64,000 bases of DNA from Larkinella sp. C7 (GTDB lineage Bacteria > Bacteroidota > Bacteroidia > Cytophagales > Spirosomataceae). Shown piece by piece: positions 18,048-27,127 of this stretch. The notes beneath the pieces were generated by a model, which saw only the letters and a list, made by a program, of their open reading frames with translations, searched no databases and was not told the DNA's origin. The DNA is taken from contig NZ_VBSL01000013.1 of assembly GCF_006149005.1 (NCBI RefSeq), positions 105,846-169,845 on the forward strand, read 5' to 3'. The first letter of the stretch is position 1; each line of letters begins with the position of its first letter. The translations under genes were made by a program, and so were the position numbers.

Positions 18048-18146
18048 TTAGTACTTCCGCTCTTTGTTTTCCAGCCAGCGACCCGCAATGAATGCCGCAG
18101 TTAATAAAACAATATAAAAAACGATGGTTACGATAGTCATGAACAT
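18048..18146 (-). CDS. Predicted single-pass small membrane protein (32 aa)
   Basis: From ATG at 18146 (or the in-frame ATG at 18140) the product reads MFMTIVTIVFYIVLLTAAFI followed by AGRWLENKERKY. One hydrophobic helix (residues 2-21) and a short charged tail fit a membrane-inserted microprotein. The stop TAA is at 18048-18050 and a clean terminator follows 80 bp downstream, so the unit looks transcribed by itself. It is too short for standard gene callers. I know no named family for it. Confidence 0.55.
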   Translation of the reverse strand: MFMTIVTIVFYIVLLTAAFIAGRWLENKERKY

Positions 18147-18257
18147 AGTAGTACCGGTTTATGAATTGTTGACGCAAAAATAGTAAAAACTGAACGGGAA
18201 GCGCACACGCTAAGCGATTAATCCACCACTTTATTACAAATAATCGTTTCCACCCGG

Positions 18258-19382
18258 TTACAGTACCCCCTTGGTGCTTGGTAGGGTATCCAGTTCTTTC
18301 AGATCGCGTTTGACGGCCATCTTGATCGATTTGGCAAAAGCTTTAAAGATCGATTCAATTTTGTGGTGCTCATTCTCCCCTTCCACTTTGATGTTCAGAT
18401 TGCAGAGTGCCGCGTCGGAAAACGACTTGAAGAAATGAAAGAACATCTCCGTTGGCATTTCGCCAATTTTCTCCCTTTTGAAATCAGCTTCCCACACCAG
18501 CCACGGTCGCCCTGAGAAATCGATTCCCACCTGGGCCAGGGCTTCATCCATCGGCAGCAAAAAACCGTACCGGCTTATACCCCGCTTGTCACCCAGGGCT
18601 TTGCGATACGCTTCGCCCAACGCCAGAGCGGTGTCTTCAATCGTGTGGTGTTCGTCAATATGGAGGTCACCTTTCACCCGAATCACCAGATCGGAACCGG
18701 AGTGACGGGCCACCTGGTCGAGCATGTGATCGAAAAACCCAATACCGGTTTCGATGGTGGCCCGACCCCGCCCGTCCAGATTCAGTTCAACGTGGATTTG
18801 GGTTTCGTTGGTATGGCGGTCCACGACAGCCGTCCGGGCCGGTAACTTCAGCAATTCATAAATCAGGTCCCAGTTGTCGGTCGACAGCGCCAAGGCCTTC
18901 TGCATGTCGTCGGTCATGCCTTCCGTGGGGTCCTGCGGAGCAATCAGAATGGCTTTGGCACCCAGATTGACCGCCATTTGAATATCCGTCAGCCGGTCAC
19001 CGATCACGTAGCTTTCCGGCAGGTTATAAGCCTCCGTCAGGTATTCCGTCAACATACCGATTCCGGGTTTGCGGGTCGACGCGCCTTCGTGGGGGTACGT
19101 CTTGTCAATATGAACGGCTTTGAAATGGATATTTTCCCCTTCCAGGGTTTTCATCATTTTGTTGTGGGCAGGCCAGAACGTATCTTCCGGAAAAACCGCC
19201 GTTCCCAAACCGTCCTGATTGGTAACCATCACCAAGTCGAAGTCGGTTTCTTCGGCAATTTTGCGCAGATTGGAAAGTACTTTCGGAATGTATTCCAGTT
19301 TTTCCAGCGAATCTACCTGCTGGTCGGGCTGAGGTTCGAAGATGATGGTACCATCCCGGTCGATGAACAGAACTTTCTTCAT
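18258..19382 (-). CDS. hisB: Bifunctional histidinol-phosphatase/imidazoleglycerol-phosphate dehydratase
   Basis: 374 residues. N-terminal HAD phosphatase domain (residues 1-170: [12 protein letters not shown] with the nucleophile Asp8 and Asp10; [24 protein letters not shown]) and C-terminal IGPD domain (about 180-374: [61 protein letters not shown], with the HHxxE manganese sites). It catalyses two steps of histidine synthesis. It stands alone here, without other his genes. Confidence 0.97.
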   Translation of the reverse strand: MKKVLFIDRDGTIIFEPQPDQQVDSLEKLEYIPKVLSNLRKIAEETDFDLVMVTNQDGLGTAVFPEDTFWPAHNKMMKTLEGENIHFKAVHIDKTYPHEGASTRKPGIGMLTEYLTEAYNLPESYVIGDRLTDIQMAVNLGAKAILIAPQDPTEGMTDDMQKALALSTDNWDLIYELLKLPARTAVVDRHTNETQIHVELNLDGRGRATIETGIGFFDHMLDQVARHSGSDLVIRVKGDLHIDEHHTIEDTALALGEAYRKALGDKRGISRYGFLLPMDEALAQVGIDFSGRPWLVWEADFKREKIGEMPTEMFFHFFKSFSDAALCNLNIKVEGENEHHKIESIFKAFAKSIKMAVKRDLKELDTLPSTKGVL

Positions 19383-19401
19383 AAGGCTTTTTAGTGGAAT
19401 G

Positions 19402-19409
19402 CAAAGGTA
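19402..19409 (-). promoter_or_regulatory. -7 box of hisB promoter
   Basis: TACCTTTG on the minus strand matches TAnnTTTG and lies about 20 nt upstream of the hisB ATG; no clear -33 TTTG is seen. Confidence 0.5.
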
Positions 19410-19637
19410 GCGAATGCATCAACTGGAACGGCATTTCTGTATTTTTTTACTACTATTGTACCCAAATAGACTCCCCTACCTATTTTATCTGTTAAATAAA
19501 TATTAAAAATAGATACGTAACTAACACACTTACAGGTTAGTACATAAATAGAATGCACGATACTTGCAAGCCAGGTCCTGCCTTTTTATCCAGATCGTAG
19601 TTTTATATCGTTTATTTTTTCCATTCCATAAAAAAAA

Positions 19638-20597
19638 ATGCACCCAGAAAAATCTTCCAAACTAACCCGTATTGCAGTAATTTATGATGGCAACTATTTT
19701 CTTCACGTAAGCAATTATTACAATTACTCCCACGAAAGACGGAGCCGTATCAGCATATCGGGTTTACATGAATTTATACGGGCGCAGGTTGCCCAGGAAG
19801 AAGAGACGGATTTTCGCCTGTGTCAAATCGTCGATGCCCACTATTTCCGGGGTCGTCTGAACGCCCACGAAGCCAGCCAACGCGGCAATCAGCTCTTCTA
19901 TGACCGGCTGTTCGATGACATTCTGATGTCTGAAGGGGTCGTTACACACTATCTTCCGGTCAAAACCTTTCAGGGCTCGCGGCAGGAAAAAGGCATCGAC
20001 GTCTGGCTTGCCCTCGAAACGTTCGAACTGACGATTTCCAAAAAATTCGACGTGGTGGTGCTCATCACGGCCGACGGCGACTATGTACCGCTGATTCGCA
20101 AACTCAACACGCTCGGAACACGCCTGATGGTGCTGAGCTGGGATTTTGAGTATTACAACGACGAGGGCGAGAAAATGGTGACCCGTACCTCCCAGGATCT
20201 GCTGGCCGAGGTTTCGTATCCCGTCGCCATGCACGAAATGATCGATACGCGGCTTCGGAAGAACGATCCGCTGATTCAGAATCTGTTCGTCAAACAATCA
20301 GCCCGGGTACTGATCGGGAACGGTGCCCCCGTACCGGCAGGCAATGGTTTTGATAGTTATTCCGACAGCGTGGACGATGATTCCGACCCCTCCGAATTTA
20401 AAATCAGCACCATTCGCAGCCTCAAAAACGGGTACGGTTTTATCAATTACCCGCCCAATAACCTGTTTTTTCACTACACGAGTTTGAATGACATCGATTT
20501 TAACGAATTGCAGGTCGACGACGAGGTAAAATTCCGGATCGGGAAGAATGCCGAAAGCAAAGACATTGCCATCGATGTGCATCTGGAAAGTAACTAA
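19638..20597 (+). CDS. NYN domain (PIN-like) protein fused to a cold-shock domain
   Basis: 319 residues. Residues about 10-190 are a NYN/LabA-type PIN-fold domain with acidic catalytic residues spread as usual: IAVIYDGNYFLHV (Asp near 17), EKGIDVWLALE (Asp), and VVVLITADGDYVPLIRKL with GTRLMVLSWD. Such domains are metal-dependent ribonucleases. After an acidic linker (SVDDDSDPSEF) residues about 255-318 form a cold-shock/OB fold: IRSLKNGYGFINYPPNNLFFHY. The fusion suggests an RNA-binding nuclease. The stop overlaps the pabB start by one base (TAATG at 20595-20599), so the two genes are co-translated. Confidence 0.85.
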   Translation: MHPEKSSKLTRIAVIYDGNYFLHVSNYYNYSHERRSRISISGLHEFIRAQVAQEEETDFRLCQIVDAHYFRGRLNAHEASQRGNQLFYDRLFDDILMSEGVVTHYLPVKTFQGSRQEKGIDVWLALETFELTISKKFDVVVLITADGDYVPLIRKLNTLGTRLMVLSWDFEYYNDEGEKMVTRTSQDLLAEVSYPVAMHEMIDTRLRKNDPLIQNLFVKQSARVLIGNGAPVPAGNGFDSYSDSVDDDSDPSEFKISTIRSLKNGYGFINYPPNNLFFHYTSLNDIDFNELQVDDEVKFRIGKNAESKDIAIDVHLESN

Positions 20598-21937
20598 TGC
20601 CACCGACTGCCGGAACCATTCGTCAGGAACGCACCATATTGCTTGAGTCAACGGGTTCACAGCCCGTTGACTTCTGGCAGAAAAAAGCCCTGTCCTGGGC
20701 CATGAGCCAGTTTGACCACGTAGTGCTGTTCAATAACAATCAGGCGTCACTTCCCAATATTACCCTTCCTTACCACGGTTTTCCGAATCGACTGGCCGCC
20801 GGGGTGTATCAACCGGTTGCATTCCTGCCCGACACGGATCCGTTCCAAACGCTGTTTCGACACCATCAGCAACACCCGGATTTTCTGATTGGCTATTTTG
20901 CCTATGATCTGAAAAACCAAATCGAACCGTTGGTCAGTCGGCATGAAAACACGCTCGGATTTCCGGAAATCTATTTTTTCCAGCCCCTCCACCTCATCGA
21001 TTTTGACGACGATCACCTGACTGTTCGCTCGTGGGGAAACCCGGATGCGGTGATTGACGCGATTCTGGCCAATTCGACAAAACCGTCACCCGACATTCCG
21101 AAAAACAAATTGAGTAAACCGGTAAAAAGCCGGGTTACGCCGGACGAATACCGCCAAACCGTTCGCCAGATTCAACAGGACATTATCGACGGTACAGTTT
21201 ACGAATTGAATTATTGCATCGAATTTTTCATCGAAAACACTACAATTGATCCGCTAACGGTATATGACGACTTGACGAAACGCTCACCGATGCCCTTTTC
21301 GCATTTCCAGCGAATCCGGAACCAGTACGTCATCGGCGCATCACCCGAGCGGTTTTTGAAAAAAAAAGGCATGCGGCTCATTTCCCAACCCATCAAAGGC
21401 ACCATCCGGCGCGGAACGACAGCCCATGAAGATGCGCAGCTCCGGCAACAACTTTGCAGCAGTGAAAAAGAGCAGGCCGAAAACCTGATGATTGTCGATC
21501 TGGTCCGCAACGACCTGGCCCGCAGCGCCGAAACCGGCAGCGTTCAGGTGGACGAGTTGTTCGGGATTTACCCGTTTCAGCAGTTGTTTCAAATGATTTC
21601 GACGGTATCCGCCACCATCCGGAACGACTTGCCCTTTACCGAAGCCATCCGCCATGCCTTTCCGATGGGCAGCATGACGGGCGCGCCCAAAGTTCGGGCG
21701 ATGGAACTGATCGATCAATACGAAGCGAGTCGGCGGGGGTTGTATTCGGGAGCCGCCGGTTTCATCACACCAGACGGCGACTTTGACTTTAACGTCATGA
21801 TCCGGAGTATTTTCTACAACGCCGACACCGGTACGGTTTCTTTTTCCGTTGGAAGTGCCATTACCTACGATGCTGATCCTCAGCAGGAATATGAAGAGTG
21901 TTTGCTGAAAGCAGAAGCGATGAGGGCGGTTTTCTAG
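20597..21937 (+). CDS. pabB: Aminodeoxychorismate synthase component I
   Basis: 446 residues. Chorismate-utilising enzyme of folate synthesis: chorismate plus ammonia (from a glutamine amidotransferase subunit) to 4-amino-4-deoxychorismate. Conserved blocks: VTPDEYRQTVRQIQQDIIDG, YELNYCIEF (the Bacteroidota variant of YQVNL), SPERFL, ISQPIKGTIRRG with the catalytic Lys, MIVDLVRNDL, GSMTGAPKVRAMELI and YSGAAGFITPDGDFDFNVMI. The start ATG overlaps the stop of the NYN/CSD gene. No amidotransferase gene is adjacent. Confidence 0.92.
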   Translation: MPPTAGTIRQERTILLESTGSQPVDFWQKKALSWAMSQFDHVVLFNNNQASLPNITLPYHGFPNRLAAGVYQPVAFLPDTDPFQTLFRHHQQHPDFLIGYFAYDLKNQIEPLVSRHENTLGFPEIYFFQPLHLIDFDDDHLTVRSWGNPDAVIDAILANSTKPSPDIPKNKLSKPVKSRVTPDEYRQTVRQIQQDIIDGTVYELNYCIEFFIENTTIDPLTVYDDLTKRSPMPFSHFQRIRNQYVIGASPERFLKKKGMRLISQPIKGTIRRGTTAHEDAQLRQQLCSSEKEQAENLMIVDLVRNDLARSAETGSVQVDELFGIYPFQQLFQMISTVSATIRNDLPFTEAIRHAFPMGSMTGAPKVRAMELIDQYEASRRGLYSGAAGFITPDGDFDFNVMIRSIFYNADTGTVSFSVGSAITYDADPQQEYEECLLKAEAMRAVF

Positions 21938-21978
21938 GATCGGTTTCGTAAAATAATACAATTAAGTACAGACCAGAC

Positions 21979-22009
21979 TTGTATTTATCAAAAATTTGCC
22001 TTACTTTTG
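21979..22009 (+). promoter_or_regulatory. Promoter of the DEAD-box helicase gene
   Basis: TTG at 21979-21981 and TACTTTTG at 22002-22009 are 20 nt apart and match the Bacteroidota consensus. Predicted transcription start is near 22016, which leaves a leader of about 318 nt. Confidence 0.7.
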
Positions 22010-22015
22010 CAACAG

Positions 22016-22333
22016 TTTTCAAGCGGACATCCGTCCGATCTCTGTAAAAGATACTCTTCATGGGATTTTTTCTATTACCACAGAGCTGCACGGATGTCAA
22101 CCGGTTAGGGGTTTAACATTCGTTGGGCGCATCTGTTGGGGCAATTGCATTGGTGAATCAAGTTTCACTTTGGGCTAAGCTGGGCATTTTCGGGGGTTCC
22201 TTCACGTTTGTATCTCAAATTTTCACGTATCGTACGCCGATTTTTCGCAATCGGACCTGCATGGCCGTGCAGCACGAGCACTTCTGCCGATAAACGCTTG
22301 TATTAGTTTCATTATTAAAAACTCTTACAAGTT
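22016..22333 (+). promoter_or_regulatory. Long 5' leader of the DEAD-box helicase gene
   Basis: About 318 nt between the predicted start site and the ATG contain no convincing gene. The stretch has GC-richer paired-looking segments (ACATCCGTCC / CGGATGT near 22026 and 22091; GGACCTGCATGGCCGTGCAGC near 22252-22274) and an A-rich end. It could be a cold-shock-type regulatory leader or an autoregulatory site; the sequence alone does not decide. Confidence 0.4.
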
Positions 22334-24223
22334 ATGACTCCTGAAATCATTGAACAGGAAATTATTGTTACGCCGGGAATTCCACAGCGGACATTCGCCG
22401 ATCTGAACCTTTCAGATGAAATTTTACAAGCGGTTACTGAAATGGGGTTTGTACATCCCTCTCCCATTCAGGCCGAAGCCATCCCTCCCATTCTTGCCGG
22501 TCGCGACGTGATTGGTCAGGCCCAGACGGGAACCGGAAAAACCGCAGCCTTTGGTATTCCAGCCATCAACATGATTGATGTGGCCGAACGCCATCCGCAG
22601 GTGCTGATTCTGTGTCCGACCCGCGAACTGGCCGTTCAGGTTTCGGAAGAGATCCGGAAATTATCGAAATTTAAAAGAGGAATCCGCATCGAAGCCATCT
22701 ACGGTGGCGATTCAATCGATCGCCAGATCAAGTCGCTGAAGACCGGTGTTCATATCGTGATCGGTACGCCGGGTCGCGTCATGGACCACATGGAGCGCCG
22801 GACCCTGAAACTGGACAACGTCCGGATGATGATTCTGGATGAAGCGGACGAAATGCTCGACATGGGTTTCCGTGACGACATCGAAAGCATTCTGGAAGAC
22901 ATGCCGGAAGAACGTCAGACGATTTTGTTCTCGGCCACGATGTCGAAACCGATCATGACGATTACCCAGCGTTTCCAGAAAGAACCCGTTCTGGTGAAAG
23001 TGGTTCGGAACGAACTGACCGCCCAGAACATCGAGCAGGTTTTCTTCGAAGTGAAACCAAAAGCCAAAGTGGAAGTAATGTGCCGTCTGATCGACATGCA
23101 CAACCTGAACCTGCTGCTGGTATTCTGTAACCAGAAGAAACGCGTCGACGAAATCGTTGAAGACCTGCAAGTCCGTGGGTATCAGGCCGAAGGCTTGCAT
23201 GGTGACCTGCGTCAGGCACAACGGAATAACGTGATGTCGAAATTCCGGTCGGGTGTTACCAACATCCTGGTCGCCACCGACGTAGCCGCCCGCGGTATCG
23301 ACGTTGACAATGTAGACGCCGTTATTAACTACGACATTCCCCTCGACGAAGAGTATTATGTACACCGGATTGGCCGGACCGGCCGCGCCGGAAAGTCGGG
23401 TAAAGCCTTCTCCCTGGTGGGGAAAGACGAAAAATACCGTCTGCGCGAAATCCAGAACTATACCAAAGTTCGGATCGAAAAAGGGGTTATTCCATCCTTT
23501 GAAGACATTGTTGGACTGCGCAAGGCCCGTTTTATCGAGCAGGTAAAACAAAGTATCGAAACCAGCACCGATCTGAATCTGTATGACGATCTGCTGACGG
23601 CCCTGCATCACTCCGGTTTTACCACCGAACAAATCGTTTCGGCCCTGGTGAAACGCGGAATGGGGATCGAGAAAAACGAGTTTTCTGACCAGAACCTGGG
23701 TCACGACAATGACGACCGTCGGGAACGGAAAGAAGGCGGATCACGCTTTGGTGATCGCGGTGGACGGGGCGAAAGCACCGGACGCTTCGGTGATCGGAGT
23801 CGCGGAGAAAGCGGTTCCCGTTTCGGTGATCGCGGTGGTCGCAGCGAAGGCCCCGGCCGGTTCAGCGAACGCGGCACCCGCGGTGAAAGCCGCTTCGGTG
23901 ACCGGGAACGTCCCCCCCGTTTCGGCGGCCGGGAAGAAGGTCGTAAATTTGAACGCGATGATAGCCGCGCACCCCGCGAGCAGGAAGCGAACATGACCCG
24001 GTTGTTTGTCAGCGTCGGTCGTCGTGATTTCATCCGTCCGGGCGACATCGTTGGTGCCATCGCCGGCGAAGCCAACATTCCCGGCAGCAGCATCGGTCAC
24101 ATCGACATTTTCGACAAACATACCTACGTTGACGTTCCCCGCGATGTAGCCAATCGGGTGGTGGATGTCATGGAAGGAAATACGATCAAAGGCAAACGCG
24201 TTCAGATTGAAGTCGCACGCTAA
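22334..24223 (+). CDS. deaD: DEAD-box ATP-dependent RNA helicase, DeaD/CsdA type
   Basis: 629 residues. All helicase motifs in order: Q motif (FADLNLSDEILQAV...PSPIQAEAIP), I AQTGTGKT, Ia PTRELAVQ, Ib TPGR, II DEAD, III SAT, IV LLVFCNQKK, V ATDVAARGID, VI HRIGRTGRAG. Residues about 457-550 are a Gly/Arg/Phe-rich region with repeated SRFGDRGGR units, followed by a DbpA/CsdA-type RNA-binding domain (MTRLFVSVGRRDFIRPGDIV ... IDIFDKHTYVDVP). Likely works in ribosome assembly or RNA decay, often cold-induced. A perfect terminator follows. Confidence 0.95.
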   Translation: MTPEIIEQEIIVTPGIPQRTFADLNLSDEILQAVTEMGFVHPSPIQAEAIPPILAGRDVIGQAQTGTGKTAAFGIPAINMIDVAERHPQVLILCPTRELAVQVSEEIRKLSKFKRGIRIEAIYGGDSIDRQIKSLKTGVHIVIGTPGRVMDHMERRTLKLDNVRMMILDEADEMLDMGFRDDIESILEDMPEERQTILFSATMSKPIMTITQRFQKEPVLVKVVRNELTAQNIEQVFFEVKPKAKVEVMCRLIDMHNLNLLLVFCNQKKRVDEIVEDLQVRGYQAEGLHGDLRQAQRNNVMSKFRSGVTNILVATDVAARGIDVDNVDAVINYDIPLDEEYYVHRIGRTGRAGKSGKAFSLVGKDEKYRLREIQNYTKVRIEKGVIPSFEDIVGLRKARFIEQVKQSIETSTDLNLYDDLLTALHHSGFTTEQIVSALVKRGMGIEKNEFSDQNLGHDNDDRRERKEGGSRFGDRGGRGESTGRFGDRSRGESGSRFGDRGGRSEGPGRFSERGTRGESRFGDRERPPRFGGREEGRKFERDDSRAPREQEANMTRLFVSVGRRDFIRPGDIVGAIAGEANIPGSSIGHIDIFDKHTYVDVPRDVANRVVDVMEGNTIKGKRVQIEVAR

Positions 24224-24236
24224 GCTGTCTGATTAA

Positions 24237-24284
24237 GACCATAAAAAAAGCCGCTCTGGATTCAGAGCGGCTTTTTTTATGGTC
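24237..24284. terminator. Perfect bidirectional terminator after helicase gene
   Basis: 22-bp perfect arms (24237-24258 and 24263-24284; core GCCGCTCTG/CAGAGCGGC) with A- and T-runs, loop GATT. Confidence 0.92.
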
Positions 24285-24353
24285 GAGAAAAGAATGCAGA
24301 ATAGAGAAAAAAATGAAAAACTCTTTCTTCTCTATTCTGTATTCTTTATTCTC
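24285..24353. repeat. AT-rich imperfect inverted repeat
   Basis: GAGAAAAGAATGCAGAATAG... (24285-24308) faces a near-complement ending ...TATTCTTTATTCTC (24328-24353). It fills the space between the terminator and the next, convergent gene. Similar in style to the other intergenic repeats here but of different sequence. Confidence 0.6.
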
Positions 24354-24360
24354 AAATAAA

Positions 24361-25740
24361 CTAATCTTCCAGATAATACCCGAAAATAATCCCCATTTCA
24401 TCCTCGCTCGTCAACCCGAAGCTGACGTCTTTGGCCGTGGTATTATTGTAGGTAATTTCAGAAACAAGCCCTTCTCCCTTGGCCAGTAATATGGGAGTCG
24501 TAAAGGTTTTAATTTCCGGGTGTTCCCAGTTTGTGGACGTATAAATTACTTCGCCATCCCGCGCTCCTCCCTTGATTTTAATCACAAATTTTTCAGCCAG
24601 TTTGTGCGTGTGTGAGGTCAGAACCAGCACTTTGACTGGTTTGGTCATGAGAAAGATCTTGGAAAGCGTGACGCGTTTGTTAGCCGGAATGGACAAATCA
24701 TTATTGGTGAAATCCATTGTCTTCACCACGTTTTTCACCTTGGCTTTATCGGTCGTATATAAGTTTACAAACACCTCGCCGGTGATGGAAGTGCTGGATT
24801 TATTAACGTAGTGTGAGTTAAAATCCATCGTCGTATTGGCCGGTATCAACAAAGCCGTCCCTTCCGGAAAAGCATAGTCGATATAAGGTGCCTGAATACC
24901 GATAAAATAGACGTGATTCTGCATCGAGAGCGCCGTCAGCAGGTTGTACGAATTGTCCGGATTTCGAAGATCCCGAATCTGATTCAGGGCCGGAAGGTTC
25001 TGGTTATTCCGGAAATTGTACATCACAAAATGGTGGCTGTTGTTCCGCATCTTCACCTCGAACCGGTTTACATAGACATCCTGGGTATTGCCAATCGACT
25101 TCCGGATAAACAACTCCCGCTCAAAATTCGGAATGATGGTAAACGGATCCAGTTTGAGCTGAAATCCCTCACTGGCCGCAGGCACCTTCAAGCCATCGAA
25201 ACTTTCCGTAACCGGCGTACTGGGCGTCTTGTCATCCAGCAAAGTGGAATCGACGACGCTTCCTTCCTGTGGCGCACCGGCTTCGATCCAGCGACGCACA
25301 AACTCGATCTGCCCCACCGTCAGCAATTCTTTGCCCAACGGCATGGGATTGCCATAATTGGCTCCGCTGTGGTGACTCGCGGCCGCATTGATTTTATGGT
25401 AGAGCAGACTCTCCAGGGCCGCGAACGGTTTTACGCGCAGCAGTCCGTTGGCTTTGGCCGTTGCATTGGTCGACGCGACGCCAACCAGATTTTTGTAGGC
25501 GACATTGGCCGCCAGCACCAGTTTATGCTGCGCAAATGTCGGGTCGGTTTCCGAGGAATGACAGCCGGAAACCGCACAGGTGGGCGTCAGAATCCGCCGT
25601 TGCAGTTGGTCAAAACTCGTCACCACCGGTGCCGGATCGTCAGCGGGATTATCACCGGATTTTTCGCAGGAAGCAATCAGCAAACTGAGGCCAACTGCGC
25701 CGAGTAAACTCAGTTTGAAGGGATGGAAACGGTGTTGCAT
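24361..25740 (-). CDS. Copper type II (PHM-like) monooxygenase-fold lipoprotein with CX4CH motif
   Basis: 459 residues. Lipobox LIASC (Cys25). Residues about 40-155 are a cytochrome-like or PSD1-like domain with the motif CAVSGCH (Cys55, Cys60, His61), a CX4CH variant of the heme c motif, and a later NPMPLGK, which could give a distal Met. Residues about 185-455 resemble the peptidylglycine alpha-hydroxylating monooxygenase fold: NNSHHFVMYNF (HH copper ligands), MDFNSHYVN, VLVLTSHTHKLAEKFVI and a final GIIFGYYLED. These histidines match the CuH and CuM ligands. Whether heme binds is uncertain. Exported, probably anchored in the outer membrane. No substrate is known. Confidence 0.75.
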   Translation of the reverse strand: MQHRFHPFKLSLLGAVGLSLLIASCEKSGDNPADDPAPVVTSFDQLQRRILTPTCAVSGCHSSETDPTFAQHKLVLAANVAYKNLVGVASTNATAKANGLLRVKPFAALESLLYHKINAAASHHSGANYGNPMPLGKELLTVGQIEFVRRWIEAGAPQEGSVVDSTLLDDKTPSTPVTESFDGLKVPAASEGFQLKLDPFTIIPNFERELFIRKSIGNTQDVYVNRFEVKMRNNSHHFVMYNFRNNQNLPALNQIRDLRNPDNSYNLLTALSMQNHVYFIGIQAPYIDYAFPEGTALLIPANTTMDFNSHYVNKSSTSITGEVFVNLYTTDKAKVKNVVKTMDFTNNDLSIPANKRVTLSKIFLMTKPVKVLVLTSHTHKLAEKFVIKIKGGARDGEVIYTSTNWEHPEIKTFTTPILLAKGEGLVSEITYNNTTAKDVSFGLTSEDEMGIIFGYYLED

Positions 25741-25746
25741 ACAGAG

Positions 25747-26520
25747 TTAAAACTTCAGAACAAAATCCTGTTTGGGCTGCTGGCTTCGGAAAAAGACCAA
25801 CCCCACATAAAAAAGATCGATGGAAATGGTCACCGCCGGATGCGCCTTGATCGTCTCCCAGGCCTGTTCCATTTCTTCCGACCAGTGAATATCGTCAAAA
25901 ATAAAACAGGAATCGTTATGTGCCTTCGCAAGACAGGTTTCAAAATACCGAACGGTCGGTTCAAACCGGTGGTTGGCGTCGAAAAAGGCGAAGTCGATGG
26001 TAGAAACCGTCTTTAATCGTTCCGGCAAGGTTGTGTCGATGTTACCGGTAATAATTTCGATAGTCGGTCGGTTCAACTGCTGAAAATTTCGTCGGGCCAC
26101 GGCAGCGGTTTGCGGACACCCTTCAAAAGTCAGGATTTGCGCTGTGGGGGCTGCTACGGCCTCATACAGTGTCGTGATGCCGAGCGATGTTCCCAGATCA
26201 ACAATCGTCTGTGAATGGAACCGTTGAATCAGCCGGTACATCAACCGCCCAAAACGGGCCGGTTTCTGCGAATTTTTAGCAATGTCCCGAATGGCCCGTT
26301 CGCGCGACGCATTGATGCGGGAACCCGCCCCAAAATCCGTGATCTGAATTTTAACGGTATCCTTCAACAACTGCTGCTGCAACGCCCGGATGGGGGCAAA
26401 TTGCGGCTCATCAGGGTTGTCGCGACGAATGAGGGTGGAATACAGATCAAAAACAAACGGCGAATGCAGGGAATGCGCATCGCCGGCCTTCAGGAGAAAT
26501 TTCAGATAAGCACGAATCAA
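25747..26520 (-). CDS. Class I SAM-dependent methyltransferase-fold protein
   Basis: 257 residues. Starts MIRAYLKFLLKAGDAHSLHS, with the SAM-binding core later: TIVDLGTSLGITTLYEAVAA (about residues 110-129), ILTFEGCPQTAAVARRNFQ, and FAFFDANHRFEPTVRYFE; then FIFDDIHWSEEMEQAW. This is the layout of O-methyltransferase/TylF-like proteins of Bacteroidota. Substrate unknown. The gene lies 6 bp upstream of the PHM-like gene on the same strand, so they are probably co-transcribed. Confidence 0.8.
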   Translation of the reverse strand: MIRAYLKFLLKAGDAHSLHSPFVFDLYSTLIRRDNPDEPQFAPIRALQQQLLKDTVKIQITDFGAGSRINASRERAIRDIAKNSQKPARFGRLMYRLIQRFHSQTIVDLGTSLGITTLYEAVAAPTAQILTFEGCPQTAAVARRNFQQLNRPTIEIITGNIDTTLPERLKTVSTIDFAFFDANHRFEPTVRYFETCLAKAHNDSCFIFDDIHWSEEMEQAWETIKAHPAVTISIDLFYVGLVFFRSQQPKQDFVLKF

Positions 26521-26561
26521 GAAACAAAAACCGCTACCACGGATTTAAAAACAGACGATAA

Positions 26562-26948
26562 TTAATTCAACCGATACGGAACCACCATCGTAAATTCGGG
26601 AATATTGACCCGAAACTGCTTTCCGTCAATAATCCGTTCCATCAGATAGGTTCCTCCCATTTTGCCAAGGCTCGACCGCAGATTGCAGCCCGAAACATAC
26701 TCATGCGTCTCGCCCGGCTCCAGAATGGGCTGCTGGCCAACCACGCCCTCGCCTTCTACCTCCCGCGCCATGCCGTGGGCGTCGTAAATAATCCAGTGAC
26801 GTCGCAATAGCTGCACGGTCGATGGCCCTTCGTTTTCGATGGTAATTCGGTACGTAAAGACATAATGCGCCTGGGACGGACTGGAATATTCCGGTTGGTA
26901 TTCGGTCATCACACTGACCTTGACGCCGTCGGTAACTGCCGATATCAT
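26562..26948 (-). CDS. apaG: ApaG domain protein
   Basis: 128 residues, full length. Immunoglobulin-like beta sandwich with the family pattern VSVMTEYQPEYSSPSQAHYV, FTYRITIENEGPSTVQLLRR, HWIIYDAHGM, VVGQQPILEPGETHEYVSGC and GGTYLMERIIDG. Associated in enterobacteria with cobalt/magnesium resistance; the molecular role is unclear. Single gene on the minus strand. Confidence 0.95.
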   Translation of the reverse strand: MISAVTDGVKVSVMTEYQPEYSSPSQAHYVFTYRITIENEGPSTVQLLRRHWIIYDAHGMAREVEGEGVVGQQPILEPGETHEYVSGCNLRSSLGKMGGTYLMERIIDGKQFRVNIPEFTMVVPYRLN

Positions 26949-27040
26949 TTTAGTTACGTGTTGGTAAATACCCTTAAAACGAAAATTAAATTTAAGAGTT
27001 TATAATTCCAATAAGCGCATCGATTATTTTCGGTTTCGCC

Positions 27041-27048
27041 TACTTTTG
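27041..27048 (+). promoter_or_regulatory. -7 box of ung promoter
   Basis: TACTTTTG, about 80 bp before the ATG at 27128; the -33 position is not a clear match. Confidence 0.5.
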
Positions 27049-27127
27049 TCAGCCTAACGAAAAAAACGTTCCGAGCGTATCCATCTTTTACCGGATCGAA
27101 TTGACCCGAATCTCAAACACCATTTAT

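Noticed and set aside
17881..18177. Minus-strand 98-codon frame
   Set aside because: It runs through a terminator and covers the better-supported 32-residue membrane protein in another frame.
22712..23704. Open 330-codon frame antisense to the DEAD-box helicase
   Set aside because: It mirrors the codon pattern of a certain helicase gene, has low-complexity His/Phe/Val content and no family match.
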